Origin: an uncultured Aquimarina sp. | Lineage (GTDB): Bacteria; Bacteroidota; Bacteroidia; Flavobacteriales; Flavobacteriaceae | Direction of reading: 5' to 3' | NCBI RefSeq assembly: GCF_947492405.1 | Contig: NZ_CANLMP010000001.1 | Coordinates: forward strand, 806,001 to 870,000 | DNA length: 64,000 nucleotides | Shown: positions 35,870-44,871 of the stretch, in pieces | Position numbering within the stretch: the first letter of the stretch is position 1 | Layout of the letters: every line of letters starts with the position of its first letter | Translations under genes and position numbers: made by a program | Notes under the pieces: generated by a model | The model's database searches: none | What the model saw: the letters and a program-made list of their open reading frames with translations, nothing else | Told to the model about the DNA's origin: nothing

Positions 35870-36988
35870 CTAGGCTTTATCTTTTCGATATCTAGATGGT
35901 GTTATTCCCTCAAACTTTTTAAATGCACTATTAAAAGAAGAAAGACTGCTAAAACCTATATCAAAGGCAATAGCAGAAATAGTGTATTTATCACCCTCTG
36001 AATTAGAAAGTAATTTCTTAGCTTCCTGAACACGATAATGATTAATAAAATCATTAAAATTTCGTTTTGCATATTGATTAATAACTGATGAAGTAATTTG
36101 TGTGCTTTTTCCTAGCATTTTACTAAGCTTTACTAATGAAATATCTGGTTCGAGATATAACTTTGTATCAGCAACTAATTTTGAAATCTGATCAAATAAA
36201 AGATCATTATCATTCGTATTAAATATAGCTCCATCAAGATCTGTTGCTTTTAATTCAAATGCCTTATAACTTAAAAAATAAATAATTACAGAATATAAAA
36301 TGGGCCCTACAATATATGGTACTGTTTCATCTAAAATATTTAACACATAGGTTATCCAGATAACTATAAAACCTATAATAAGGAAACGTAACCAACTAAA
36401 TATAGCACTTTGGGATTTTGTTTGTATTGTTTGCTGATATTGTTGTTTTGTTTTTTTCAAGATCCACCAACCGAATGCTATATATAAAGCTAAATGCAGG
36501 TATATAAATAAGATACCACTCCCGAAAATGACAATGACCAGTTTACTGTTTTCATACCATTCTTTAGTAACAAAAAGACTAGAGCCAAAAATAAAAACAA
36601 AAGGAATAATTTCTAAATAATAGTATTTCGGCAGTTTAAAGTTTGGAGACGTCATTCCTAAAATATACCATCTAAATAATGGACCTATAAGTAAAAGAAA
36701 TGCCAATCCTATAAAAATAAAAATGGGTTCTAGACTATCGCCAAAATTAAGCATTACTGATTTTCCAATTCGAAAAGCCATAAATATGAGGATCAGTCCA
36801 AGTAAAAGATTAGTCAATGTCTTCTTCTTTTTGAAAACGATTAAATAACAGGCAAAAAGTATTCCATGCAAAAGTCCAGCACTACTTATAATAACCAATA
36901 ATATATCTAAAAAACTCAATAGACTAATTTTTTCAAATGTAGGGATATTTGATATTCCAAGAAAGCATAAACCTTTAGAAGAATTCAT
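35870..36988 (-). CDS. AraC-family regulator with N-terminal membrane domain
   Basis: A 372-residue protein with about seven hydrophobic segments in residues 20-245 and a C-terminal AraC helix-turn-helix pair (SLVKLSKMLGKSTQITSSVINQ; SAIAFDIGFSSLSSFNSAFKKFEGITPSRYR). It starts 34 bp after the stop of the DJ-1/PfpI gene on the same strand, so it is probably co-transcribed and may regulate that gene. It is distinct from the AraC-like protein at 30.2 kb. Confidence 0.88.
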   Translation of the reverse strand: MNSSKGLCFLGISNIPTFEKISLLSFLDILLVIISSAGLLHGILFACYLIVFKKKKTLTNLLLGLILIFMAFRIGKSVMLNFGDSLEPIFIFIGLAFLLLIGPLFRWYILGMTSPNFKLPKYYYLEIIPFVFIFGSSLFVTKEWYENSKLVIVIFGSGILFIYLHLALYIAFGWWILKKTKQQYQQTIQTKSQSAIFSWLRFLIIGFIVIWITYVLNILDETVPYIVGPILYSVIIYFLSYKAFELKATDLDGAIFNTNDNDLLFDQISKLVADTKLYLEPDISLVKLSKMLGKSTQITSSVINQYAKRNFNDFINHYRVQEAKKLLSNSEGDKYTISAIAFDIGFSSLSSFNSAFKKFEGITPSRYRKDKA

Positions 36989-37022
36989 GCTTTTTGTTTA
37001 GCAATAGTGTGTTTTGGTTCTT

Positions 37023-38132
37023 TTAATTTCCTAAATCTTTTGATATGTTTTTTGTATAAGATGTTAAACCTACCAAACTAAAAAACTTTCCTATTTTACC
37101 TTGCATCGCGGCTATAATACCGTGTTTAGCTATTAGTATTCTATCCATAGGTTGTTTATCTATAGAAATCATTTGTTTAATTAAATCTTTTGCATTCTTA
37201 GATCCTTCAGCTTCATATACCTTCAAAACTTTTACTGCATTTTCTTCTGCCGTAATTTCTCTGTACTTTGGCACGTATCCCAATTGAGTGATCATGGTTT
37301 CTGCTAATTTCCAGGTAGACCAGGGATTCTGGCCAGTTACTAAATTATTCTCCTGACTAATATTTTCCAAATACATAGTACCTTCATTAAAAATACCGCC
37401 TTTAGCTTCTAATTCATCTTGTAATAGAAAAGGAAATATATTTTTCGCATCCGAAATCAATAATAATTCTTCATCATTGGTGAAGCTGCTCACTTTTTTA
37501 TTCTCCAATAAAGGACGACCAGTATCGAGAGTTACATTTACTAGTGCTGCAGGTCCATGACATACTGCTCCGATCACCTTATTAGATTGATACAAGTTTT
37601 TAACAATAGACTGAATAGAAGTGTTTTCTGGAAAATCAAACATAGCTCCTTTTCCACCTGCAAAAAATACAGCTTCATACAACTCAGGGTCAATATCTTG
37701 TACTGGAATGGTATGTTTCGCTTTATACTGAGCTAAACTATCATTTAAGAAAGCAAAATCATAAGATCCCATATCTTCATCATCAATTACTACAGGAGAT
37801 TCTCCCCCTAATGGACTAGCAATATCTACCTCAAAACCATTAGCTTGAAAAACATAGTAAGCACGTGATAATTCAGTTAATTCATAGCCCGTACTTTTAT
37901 TAGTATTACCCATAGTAGCTGTACTGGTGACGATTACCAAAATCTTCCCACGTTTTGGAATAGTATTTTTCGAAAGATATGGTAAATCTGATATTTGGGT
38001 AATAGTTATATCCTTTCTATTTTCTGAAGATGGTAATAAACCCATAAACCACCAACCAAAAATAAAAAGTGAAAGAACAATAGATAAAATAGAGATTATA
38101 CTCCATTTAAGAATTCGATATTTTTTGAACAT
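37023..38132 (-). CDS. Membrane-anchored DJ-1/PfpI-family protein
   Basis: A 369-residue protein with one N-terminal transmembrane helix (WSIISILSIVLSLFIFGWWF) and a DJ-1/PfpI (type 1 glutamine amidotransferase-like) domain at about 45-285. The nucleophile elbow is AVCHGPAAL, with the cysteine followed by His as in Hsp31-like chaperone/glyoxalase members. The acidic residue region is FFAGGKGAMFDFPE. A C-terminal helical extension of about 85 residues (ENAVKVLKVYEAEG) is not part of the usual domain. It probably acts in detoxification of reactive carbonyls or in protein quality control at the membrane. It is the first gene of a pair with the AraC regulator. Confidence 0.82.
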   Translation of the reverse strand: MFKKYRILKWSIISILSIVLSLFIFGWWFMGLLPSSENRKDITITQISDLPYLSKNTIPKRGKILVIVTSTATMGNTNKSTGYELTELSRAYYVFQANGFEVDIASPLGGESPVVIDDEDMGSYDFAFLNDSLAQYKAKHTIPVQDIDPELYEAVFFAGGKGAMFDFPENTSIQSIVKNLYQSNKVIGAVCHGPAALVNVTLDTGRPLLENKKVSSFTNDEELLLISDAKNIFPFLLQDELEAKGGIFNEGTMYLENISQENNLVTGQNPWSTWKLAETMITQLGYVPKYREITAEENAVKVLKVYEAEGSKNAKDLIKQMISIDKQPMDRILIAKHGIIAAMQGKIGKFFSLVGLTSYTKNISKDLGN

Positions 38133-38231
38133 GCTATTAGTTTTTAAAAATTATAGCACGAAGTAATAGTAAGTATTAGATAAAATATGTCGAAATGATA
38201 ATTCCGTCAGAGTATATTATGTTTTGAAGAT

Positions 38232-38304
38232 TAAATAATTTAGCTGATATGCTCCACTTTCTTAAGTATTATATGAAAGGCTCACATATCAGCTAAATTA
38301 TTTA
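38232..38304. repeat. 20-bp perfect inverted repeat with 33-nt loop
   Basis: TAAATAATTTAGCTGATATG (38232-38251) and its exact complement at 38285-38304, in the gap between the L-domain lipoprotein stop and the DJ-1 gene start (both minus). It could form a very stable hairpin and end transcription of the upstream gene, but there is no T-run and the loop is long. Confidence 0.65.
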
Positions 38305-38316
38305 CAACCCAAATTT

Positions 38317-39546
38317 TTATTCACTACAAATATTGTTTTCCAGATTTTCTCTTGTAGGATTAAAACTATTTTCTTTTATCTCAAAAAATGGTATGTCATT
38401 AGCTGCCAATCCAATGTTTAAACCATTTTCTGATTGTATTAAATTAGCTAACCCACAAAGATTCGTAAGGTTATCATTATTAGAAACGATCAGGAATGAA
38501 TCAACCTGTAAAAGCGAATGTAAACCTTCGAGATCAGTTATTACATCATTATCATATATTGTAAAACTTCCTGAAACTTTAGCAACATTTCGTAATCCAT
38601 CTATAGTAGCTAATGCTGGGTTTTCTAGCACCCATAAACGTGCACCAACTTCCGTAATACTAGAGCATCCTTCGATATCTTTTAGTATATCGTTTTTTCT
38701 GATATCAACGTCTTTTTGAACGGATATAAGATTACTCAATGCATTCACCTCTTCTAATTTGGGGTTACTACTAATTAGCAATGACCCTTGTTCTGTGATA
38801 CCCCCTTCGACATCAGAATTTATATTTTTTAATCCTTCAAGTCCATCTAAAGTAGTAAGTTCCGGGTTATTTTCGAGTTTAAGATAATTTAGTGTAAATA
38901 GACCTGTATTTTTTAATCCTTTTAAATCTGTAAGTGACTCATTAAATACAATAGATATGTATCCTCCGAAAGAATTGACATTTATTAAACCATTAACACT
39001 TTTCAGTTTTGGATTTAACCAAAAATCTAAACCTCCGCCCAGAGTTTTAACACTGCTTAAATCATCTATATTTTCCAGTTGATACATTCCAGAAAGTTTC
39101 AGAGTTCCATCTATCTGTTTTAGGTTTTGTAATCCTCGTAGTGATTTTAGACTTCCATTACTATTTAATATTAAATCACCTCCAATGTGTTCAAGATTTT
39201 CTAATCCTTCAAGAGAAGTAAGAGGATTACTAATAAAAATAACATCTCCTTCGACCTTTTTAATAGTACTTAAGGTATTAAGATTTACTATACCATTACT
39301 TGTTGAATCATCAACAAAACATTTTCCGATGTATAAACTGCCTTTAATTTGATCTACATCTTGACTCCAATTATTTATTTCTTCCTGTGATGTTAGTATA
39401 ACGTCTCCTCTGGTTGTATCTAACTCAAATATCGCATCGCAATCATTTGTTATGTATTCTCCATCTAATGATGGATCTGCACAACCAGATAAAATCAATA
39501 GGACTAAAAAAAACTTTAAAACGGATGTATTATTCTTTAACTTCAT
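38317..39546 (-). CDS. Receptor L-domain / leucine-rich-repeat-like lipoprotein
   Basis: The ATG at 39546 (MKLKNNTSVLKFF) gives a lipoprotein signal ending ILSGCADP; 409 residues. A perfect -7 box TATATTTG (39586-39579) sits 33 bp upstream and supports this start. The mature part is a right-handed helix of repeats of the receptor L-domain type (SLEGLENLEHIGGDLIL, SLRGLQNLKQIDGTLKL, TIDGLRNVAKVSGSFTIYDN, DLEGLHSLLQVDSFLIVSNN). Such repeats are common on Bacteroidetes surfaces and bind proteins or glycans. No catalytic motif is present. Confidence 0.85.
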   Translation of the reverse strand: MKLKNNTSVLKFFLVLLILSGCADPSLDGEYITNDCDAIFELDTTRGDVILTSQEEINNWSQDVDQIKGSLYIGKCFVDDSTSNGIVNLNTLSTIKKVEGDVIFISNPLTSLEGLENLEHIGGDLILNSNGSLKSLRGLQNLKQIDGTLKLSGMYQLENIDDLSSVKTLGGGLDFWLNPKLKSVNGLINVNSFGGYISIVFNESLTDLKGLKNTGLFTLNYLKLENNPELTTLDGLEGLKNINSDVEGGITEQGSLLISSNPKLEEVNALSNLISVQKDVDIRKNDILKDIEGCSSITEVGARLWVLENPALATIDGLRNVAKVSGSFTIYDNDVITDLEGLHSLLQVDSFLIVSNNDNLTNLCGLANLIQSENGLNIGLAANDIPFFEIKENSFNPTRENLENNICSE

Positions 39547-39929
39547 ATACTCGTGATTGTTTATATTATTTACTAAAACAAATATAGAATCCAATAGATA
39601 ACCTAATTTGTAATAATCACAAATAACAAAACTTTTTCGCTTATAAAACACAAAATATGAGTAAAGGAAACGTACTTAAAAAAGACTAGAAATTATAGAA
39701 TGCAAATAATAAAGAAAACCAATTTAAATGATAATTCCGTTAACCTATATTATGCCTTAAGCAGGTATTTTATCAAATTAATAAGCTCCATAATTACTTA
39801 CGAAGCTTATCCAAAAAAACTAACTAATAAAAACTCTAAAAGAGCATATTTAACACAAAATCAATTACTAGTTAGAGTAAGATCAACATTAAAAATCTCA
39901 CATCATACACGTAAACCTATTTTACTTGA
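39547..39929. other. Intergenic region
   Basis: 383 bp between the L-domain lipoprotein start and the RG-rich protein stop (both minus). It holds the -7 box TATATTTG (39586-39579, minus) of the lipoprotein gene. A 101-codon plus-strand frame (39700-40005) crosses this gap but has no recognisable domain. Confidence 0.5.
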
Positions 39930-40715
39930 TTATTTCAATTTCGCCTTGAACCAAAAATCTAATTGTATCTTAGAAGATGGTTCTCCTCCTCTTGATCTTC
40001 CTTGATTTCCTGAAGGACCATTACCAGATCTGCCCTGTGATCCACCACCTCTTGGACGCCCTCCTCTACCTCCACCTCTTGCCGACTGTTGTCCATTAGA
40101 TGGTCTTGCTTCTTTTGATTCATTTCTTGATGTTTCTGCCGTTATAACACCAATAGTTAATTTATTAAAATCAAAGTCTGGATCATCATTAATTTTTAGT
40201 TTGGGAATTTTTAAACTATATAAAAAGTTATTTTCTTCTTTATCGAAGTCTAAGTTTATAGAAATCCCTTCATTATTAAGAAGTGTATTAAATTCTTTAT
40301 TATTATCATAATATGTATACAATGCTTTTTGTGGTGGATCATTCTGTAACATATGATCTATTTGTTTTATTAAACTACTATCTTCTTTGAAACCTCTCGT
40401 TTCTTGAACTCTATCTTCATTTCTTCTAGGTGGTCTTTGATTTTTAATTATCGGATATGTTATGGATACGTTCTTTTTCTTTCTTCCTTTAACATCAAAA
40501 TAAACTGTTATCCCTTGCCGCAATATAGAGGTAGCAATTTCGGGATCTATAGTATTGATATTTAAGTAAATATGTGTACCATCGTGATATACAGAATATG
40601 TTTCTGTATTATTAATCACTGTAGTAGTATCAATTGTAATATCTGTGTGAAATGAACTTGGATATATAAATTTCATCATAAAGATACTGGCAAGAATCAA
40701 AAGTCTATTTTTCAT
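39930..40715 (-). CDS. Secreted protein with Gly/Arg-rich insert
   Basis: A 261-residue protein with an N-terminal signal-like segment (MKNRLLILASIFMMKFIYP). Residues about 25-195 look like a beta-sandwich similar to CBM9/DOMON-type domains (YSVYHDGTHIYLNINTID, GITVYFDVKGRKKKNVSITYP, KLTIGVITAE). A Gly/Arg/Ser-rich low-complexity run of about 45 residues (200-245; SARGGGRGGRPRGGGSQGR) precedes the final strand, IQLDFWFKAKLK. An RG-rich segment on an exported protein is unusual. It starts 5 bp after the stop of the small membrane protein gene, so it is in an operon. The function is unknown. Confidence 0.65.
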   Translation of the reverse strand: MKNRLLILASIFMMKFIYPSSFHTDITIDTTTVINNTETYSVYHDGTHIYLNINTIDPEIATSILRQGITVYFDVKGRKKKNVSITYPIIKNQRPPRRNEDRVQETRGFKEDSSLIKQIDHMLQNDPPQKALYTYYDNNKEFNTLLNNEGISINLDFDKEENNFLYSLKIPKLKINDDPDFDFNKLTIGVITAETSRNESKEARPSNGQQSARGGGRGGRPRGGGSQGRSGNGPSGNQGRSRGGEPSSKIQLDFWFKAKLK

Positions 40716-40720
40716 AGTAT

Positions 40721-41014
40721 TTATATTTTTGAAGATGATAATGGTTCTATTTTAGGAAATATAGAGATTCGTATGAGTATAACAGTTAGTAGCGTGCTGA
40801 TACTAAGTAAAAACCAAATCCTATGAATTGATCTAATATCATTTACAAAAGATGCTTTAGCTTCTATACTATTAAAGATGCCATCATCAATTAATAATTG
40901 ATACATTGAAGTAGTCTGCTGTTCCACTGGATTGCATTCTAGATTTATACTTATAAATCCAAAAAACACAATCATACCCAAAAGTATTACTGTTTTTAAT
41001 ATGTTTCGTTTCAT
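40721..41014 (-). CDS. Small two-helix membrane protein
   Basis: A 97-residue protein with two hydrophobic segments (TVILLGMIVFFGFISINL and IWFLLSISTLLTVILIRISIF) separated by a roughly 45-residue hydrophilic loop (SMYQLLIDDGIFNSIEAKASF). No named family is recognised. It is directly upstream of the RG-rich secreted protein gene (5-bp gap), so the two probably work together. Confidence 0.6.
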   Translation of the reverse strand: MKRNILKTVILLGMIVFFGFISINLECNPVEQQTTSMYQLLIDDGIFNSIEAKASFVNDIRSIHRIWFLLSISTLLTVILIRISIFPKIEPLSSSKI

Positions 41015-41229
41015 AATCTATGGATTTGAACTTACATATTAATGACTATAAAAATATTGAGAAGTTTAATAGCTCTTAGAGGTTTTCAACGAAATACTAT
41101 TATTATTCTGTAGAATACATTTTATATCAAGTAATCGATTTGTTTGAAAAATTGAGGTTTTTCACTATAAATAATCGCTTATTTATTGTAAAGCTTAAAA
41201 AAGTTAATCGTATTAAAATTTACAATCTT

Positions 41230-42432
41230 TTAAGTTTTGGATATAGAAAAGGTAAATGTACTACCTACTCCTTTTGTAGAAGTAACGGAAATAGCTCCTC
41301 CTAAATTTTTAACTATTTTCTTTACAGTTGCTAATCCAATGCCAGTACCAACATTACCATACCTGTCCTCTACTCCAACCACAGTAAAAAGATCAAATAT
41401 TTTATGTAAAAAATCCTTAGGAATACCATCCCCATTATCTTTAATTACAAAATTGTAAAAATTTTCTTCATCTGTAATAGCTATATCAATTACTATCTCA
41501 GGTTTTGAATTATACTTTATAGCATTGGTAATCAGATTAATTAAAATTTGCATTAAGGCAGTTTCATTTGCAAAAATTTGTTCAACATTTGTAGAAATAT
41601 TAAATCTGGCTTTGTGTTCAGAATCAGTTATCCTCTTTAATTCTTCTAGCAAATGGTTAATTTGTATCTCTGTTTTTCCGTCTTTTATTATATCATCACT
41701 TTTATAAAACTTAAGAATTCCATCGATATAGTCTCTTAAGGAATAAGATGACGTCTTTAAATATTCTAAATATTGTAAAGATTCTTCATTAAGTTTATCC
41801 TTGTTATCATCTTCTAAAAGCTCTGTGAGCGAAATGATATTAGCTAAAGGGGATTTAAGATCATGTGAAACTACACTGGCAAACTTTTTAAGATCTTCAT
41901 TCCTTTTTTCTAGTTTATCACTAAGTTGTGTTAGTTTTAAGTTTTGGTATCGTTGCTCGAACAAATTCACTACTTGCTTAGACATTGCAAGTAATGCGTC
42001 TTTTTGTTCAGAAGTTAATTCTCTTGGTTTGGTATCATATACGCACAAAGTTCCCAACTTAAAACCATCAGAATCTATTAACTGTGCGCCAGCATAAAAA
42101 ATAGCTTGATGGTCATCTACTAGTGGGTTTCCTTTAAACCTTTCATCCTTTCTAGAATCTGTAATAATAGTTATAGGATCATCAGAATTAATAGCGTGAC
42201 CACAAAATGAAATTTCTCGAGGAGATTCGTTAAAAGGAATTCCGTGATGTGATTTTAAAAAATTCCGATCTTTATCCAATAATGTAATAAGTGATATTGG
42301 TACATCGCAGATATATGACATAATAGATGTAATATTATCGTAACTTTCTTCTGGCAAAGTATCTAATAATCCATACTTCTCTACGGCTATTTGTCGATGT
42401 TTTTCGTTTTTAGGAAATATAGGCGCTATCAT
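41230..42432 (-). CDS. Cytoplasmic GAF-domain sensor histidine kinase
   Basis: A 400-residue kinase with no membrane segments. The N-terminal GAF domain (about 25-165) has the pattern of a well-known soluble family (ISLLDKDRNFLKSHHGI, EISFCGHAI, FYAGAQLIDSDGFKLGTLCVYD). It is followed by a HisKA helix pair with the phospho-acceptor histidine (VVSHDLKSPLANI) and an HATPase_c domain with N, G1 and G2 boxes (LITNAIKYN, DNGDGIP, GNVGTGIGLATVKKI). No cognate regulator gene is adjacent. Catalytic residues are intact. Confidence 0.93.
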   Translation of the reverse strand: MIAPIFPKNEKHRQIAVEKYGLLDTLPEESYDNITSIMSYICDVPISLITLLDKDRNFLKSHHGIPFNESPREISFCGHAINSDDPITIITDSRKDERFKGNPLVDDHQAIFYAGAQLIDSDGFKLGTLCVYDTKPRELTSEQKDALLAMSKQVVNLFEQRYQNLKLTQLSDKLEKRNEDLKKFASVVSHDLKSPLANIISLTELLEDDNKDKLNEESLQYLEYLKTSSYSLRDYIDGILKFYKSDDIIKDGKTEIQINHLLEELKRITDSEHKARFNISTNVEQIFANETALMQILINLITNAIKYNSKPEIVIDIAITDEENFYNFVIKDNGDGIPKDFLHKIFDLFTVVGVEDRYGNVGTGIGLATVKKIVKNLGGAISVTSTKGVGSTFTFSISKT

Positions 42433-42626
42433 TGGGGTAAATCTAAAAAAATAATCTGATTTTAATTCCGGTGAATACCATATAAATTATAAGGTTTTAT
42501 TTACTAAAAGTCGTAAGGTTTTGTTATTTCTTACCATAGATCAACTATTTAATGCATTTTTATTTTAAAATTTGTATAAATAATTTCAATCAAAGTTTAG
42601 TCAACTTAAATAATTAATATAAAATC

Positions 42627-43787
42627 ATGAGAAATTTTGAATTATATGTACCTACCAAAATGATTTTTGGTAAAGGACAAATTGAGAAACTCACCACCGA
42701 AGTCCCAAAGGATAAGAAAGTTTTATTGCTCTATGGAGGAGGAAGCATAAAGAAAAATGGTGTTTATGATCAGGTAATATCTGCTCTTAAAGATCATGAT
42801 ATCATAGAGTTTTCAGGAATTGAAGCCAATCCTGAATATACTACGTTATTAAAGGCATTAGAGATAATAAAGAAAGAAGGCATCGGCTATATGTTAGCTG
42901 TTGGTGGAGGGTCTGTTATTGATGGAACCAAGTTTTTATCTTCAGCAGCACTTTATGAAGGAGACGATCCATGGGATATTCTGGCAAAGAGAATTAGAAC
43001 ATTCAAAGGGTTACCATTTGGTACTGTACTAACTTTACCTGCTACAGGTAGTGAAATGAATAGTGGTGCTGTAGTGAGTAGATCTGAAACCAACGAAAAA
43101 ATGGTGATGGGCGGACCTGGATTATTTCCAGAATTTTCGATCTGTGATCCAACAGTTGTTCATAGTATTCCCAAAAGACAATTAGCTAACGGTATTGTGG
43201 ATGCCTATACTCATGTTTTAGAGCAGTATATGACGTATCCTGCAGATGCTTATCTTCAGGATCGATTCTCTGAAGGGATTTTACAAACTTTAATTGAAAT
43301 TGCTCCTGCAATAATTGACGACCCTAGTGATTATAAAGCTGCATCTAATTTTATGTGGTGTTGTACTATGGCGCTTAATGGATATATCCAAAAGGGTGTA
43401 CCTACAGATTGGAGTGTGCATATGATAGCGCATGAACTTACTGCTTTTTATGGTATTGATCATGCAAGAACTTTAGCTGTCATACTACCAAACGCTTATA
43501 CTAAGAAGTTTGAGCAGAAAAAAGATAAATTAGCACAATACGCAGAGCGTATTTTTAATATAACTGAAGGAACTGTCGAGGAAAAAGCCAAAGAAGCTAT
43601 CAAAAGAACCGAAAGCTTTTTCAAGTCGCTAGATATTGATACACGATTAAGAGACTATACCGATGACTATGACGGGTTCTCTAAAAAAGTTGCAAAAAAC
43701 CTTACTGACCATGGAATGACGGCTTTAGGAGAACATCAAGATATCACTCCTGAAGTTGCAGCAGAAATAGTGGAAATGGCTTATTAA
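42627..43787 (+). CDS. Iron-containing alcohol dehydrogenase (YqhD-like aldehyde reductase)
   Basis: A 386-residue group III Fe-dependent alcohol dehydrogenase, near-identical in length and architecture to NADPH-dependent YqhD. The nucleotide-binding region has YGGGS and GGGSVIDGTKF (93-103). Metal ligands read D192, H196, H265 and H279 (VDAYTHVLEQ, VHMIAHE, IDHARTLA). It reduces short- and medium-chain aldehydes to alcohols, often as carbonyl detoxification. It stands alone, with a nested inverted repeat after it. It could consume aldehydes from the decarboxylase at 2.3-4.0 kb, but it is 38 kb away, so that link is speculative. Confidence 0.9.
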   Translation: MRNFELYVPTKMIFGKGQIEKLTTEVPKDKKVLLLYGGGSIKKNGVYDQVISALKDHDIIEFSGIEANPEYTTLLKALEIIKKEGIGYMLAVGGGSVIDGTKFLSSAALYEGDDPWDILAKRIRTFKGLPFGTVLTLPATGSEMNSGAVVSRSETNEKMVMGGPGLFPEFSICDPTVVHSIPKRQLANGIVDAYTHVLEQYMTYPADAYLQDRFSEGILQTLIEIAPAIIDDPSDYKAASNFMWCCTMALNGYIQKGVPTDWSVHMIAHELTAFYGIDHARTLAVILPNAYTKKFEQKKDKLAQYAERIFNITEGTVEEKAKEAIKRTESFFKSLDIDTRLRDYTDDYDGFSKKVAKNLTDHGMTALGEHQDITPEVAAEIVEMAY

Positions 43788-43813
43788 TTTTAGACTTTGA
43801 TATGAAAAAAGGT

Positions 43814-43944
43814 AGAGGCTGTCTGAAAATTCTCAAAAACATATTGCTGTCACATTGAGCGTAGTCGAAATGTATTGACACGCAAGTAATATTTCTCGAC
43901 TCCGCTCAATGTGACAGGGATATTGACTCTTTCAGACAGCCTCT
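43814..43944. repeat. Nested palindromic element (outer terminator-like stem, inner dispersed repeat)
   Basis: Outer stem AGAGGCTGTCTGAAA (43814-43828) pairs exactly with 43930-43944. Inside the loop is a second inverted repeat: TGTCACATTGAGCG-T-AGTCGA (from 43848) against its near-complement, ending at 43916. The inner motif (CATTGAGCG-x-AGTCGA) is the kind of dispersed palindrome found many times in flavobacterial genomes. It looks like a small repeat inserted into a terminator hairpin between the alcohol dehydrogenase and the sigma operon. Confidence 0.75.
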
Positions 43945-43960
43945 TCTTTCAGTTTTATGA

Positions 43961-44302
43961 TTAATCAATCTGCTTCTCCTGGTTATAGTAATTTAACCTA
44001 ATGACAGTATTGAGATAATATAACAAAGCAAAGGTTATTATTAAAAATACAGGTGTTTTAGGAATATCTATTGAAGATGAATTTAATAAACCATTATCAG
44101 TACCAATAACTTGATGTAATAAACCTACTATTAATAAGATCAAAATAGAACATAGGATTAAAATTGTTCTAAATGACCACCATACCTTAACTTTCTTAGT
44201 TTGCTCCTGTACCTCAATAGCATTCATTAAATTATTGATAAAATCATCTGAAGTTTCAACAGTACTTTTGCTGATTATTCTTTTTAACTCTTCCTCTTTC
44301 AT
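43961..44302 (-). CDS. Putative anti-sigma-like membrane protein
   Basis: A 113-residue protein with a short cytoplasmic N-terminus (EELKRIISKSTVETSDDF) and two membrane helices (RTILILCSILILLIVGLL; VFLIITFALLYYLNTV). Its start overlaps the sigma factor stop by 4 bp (ATGA-type coupling), the standard position for a cognate anti-sigma factor. There is no zinc-binding HxxxCxxC motif, so the assignment is from context only. Confidence 0.55.
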   Translation of the reverse strand: MKEEELKRIISKSTVETSDDFINNLMNAIEVQEQTKKVKVWWSFRTILILCSILILLIVGLLHQVIGTDNGLLNSSSIDIPKTPVFLIITFALLYYLNTVIRLNYYNQEKQID

Positions 44303-44871
44303 AATAAGTTATTTAAATCGTCTCCCAGTAATTGTTTTAGATAAAAGTGCAAATTTTCTCTTCCCCTATGTAGGTCAACTTTAATTTTAGATGAAGTAAA
44401 ACCAGTTACTTTTTCTATTTCCTTAATTTTATACTCACACAAGTAAAAAAGACGTAGTAATAATGCTTCATCTGGACGTAGTTTTTCTAATGCCAGATGA
44501 ATATATTTTTTTTGATCAGCTTCAATTAAATTATTTCGATTACTAGAAGGAAGATCAAATGCATTGTTATCCTCTTTTATTTCTACGGTATGTTTTTTCT
44601 TTTTAAGTTCATTATAGCTAGTATTGATTACGATTCTATATAACCAAGTAGAAAATGTTGATTTATATTGAAATGTATGAAGCTTATGATATACTTTTAT
44701 AAAAACATCTTGTAGCACATCTTCGGCAATAACAGGATCTTTTAATATTGAAATAGCAAGTGATAATGATACATCTTTATGCATATAGACTAGTTGTCTA
44801 AAGGCAGATGTATCACCATCATTTATTTTACGGATTAACTCGTAATCTTGCTGTTTTGAACTATTTTTCAA
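44299..44871 (-). CDS. ECF-type RNA polymerase sigma-70 factor
   Basis: A 190-residue ECF sigma factor with regions 2 (AFRQLVYMHKDVSLSLAISILKDPVIAEDVLQDVFIKVYHKLHTFQ) and 4 (LDEKLRPDEALLLRL-type; EIEKVTGFTSSKIKVDLHRGRENL). The start overlaps the preceding membrane protein gene by 11 bp and the end overlaps the putative anti-sigma gene by 4 bp, so all are tightly coupled. It probably responds to envelope stress given its membrane partners. Confidence 0.92.
   Translation of the reverse strand: MKNSSKQQDYELIRKINDGDTSAFRQLVYMHKDVSLSLAISILKDPVIAEDVLQDVFIKVYHKLHTFQYKSTFSTWLYRIVINTSYNELKKKKHTVEIKEDNNAFDLPSSNRNNLIEADQKKYIHLALEKLRPDEALLLRLFYLCEYKIKEIEKVTGFTSSKIKVDLHRGRENLHFYLKQLLGDDLNNLL

Noticed and set aside
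39700..40005. 101-codon plus-strand frame in the gap and antisense to the RG-rich gene
   Set aside because: Its last third is antisense to a real gene and its composition is that of AT-rich random sequence; there is no domain, signal or promoter.
42627..43787. Alcohol dehydrogenase as part of the amino acid oxidase/decarboxylase pathway
   Set aside because: It is 38 kb away with its own transcript; the link is only that it reduces aldehydes, so I do not claim it.
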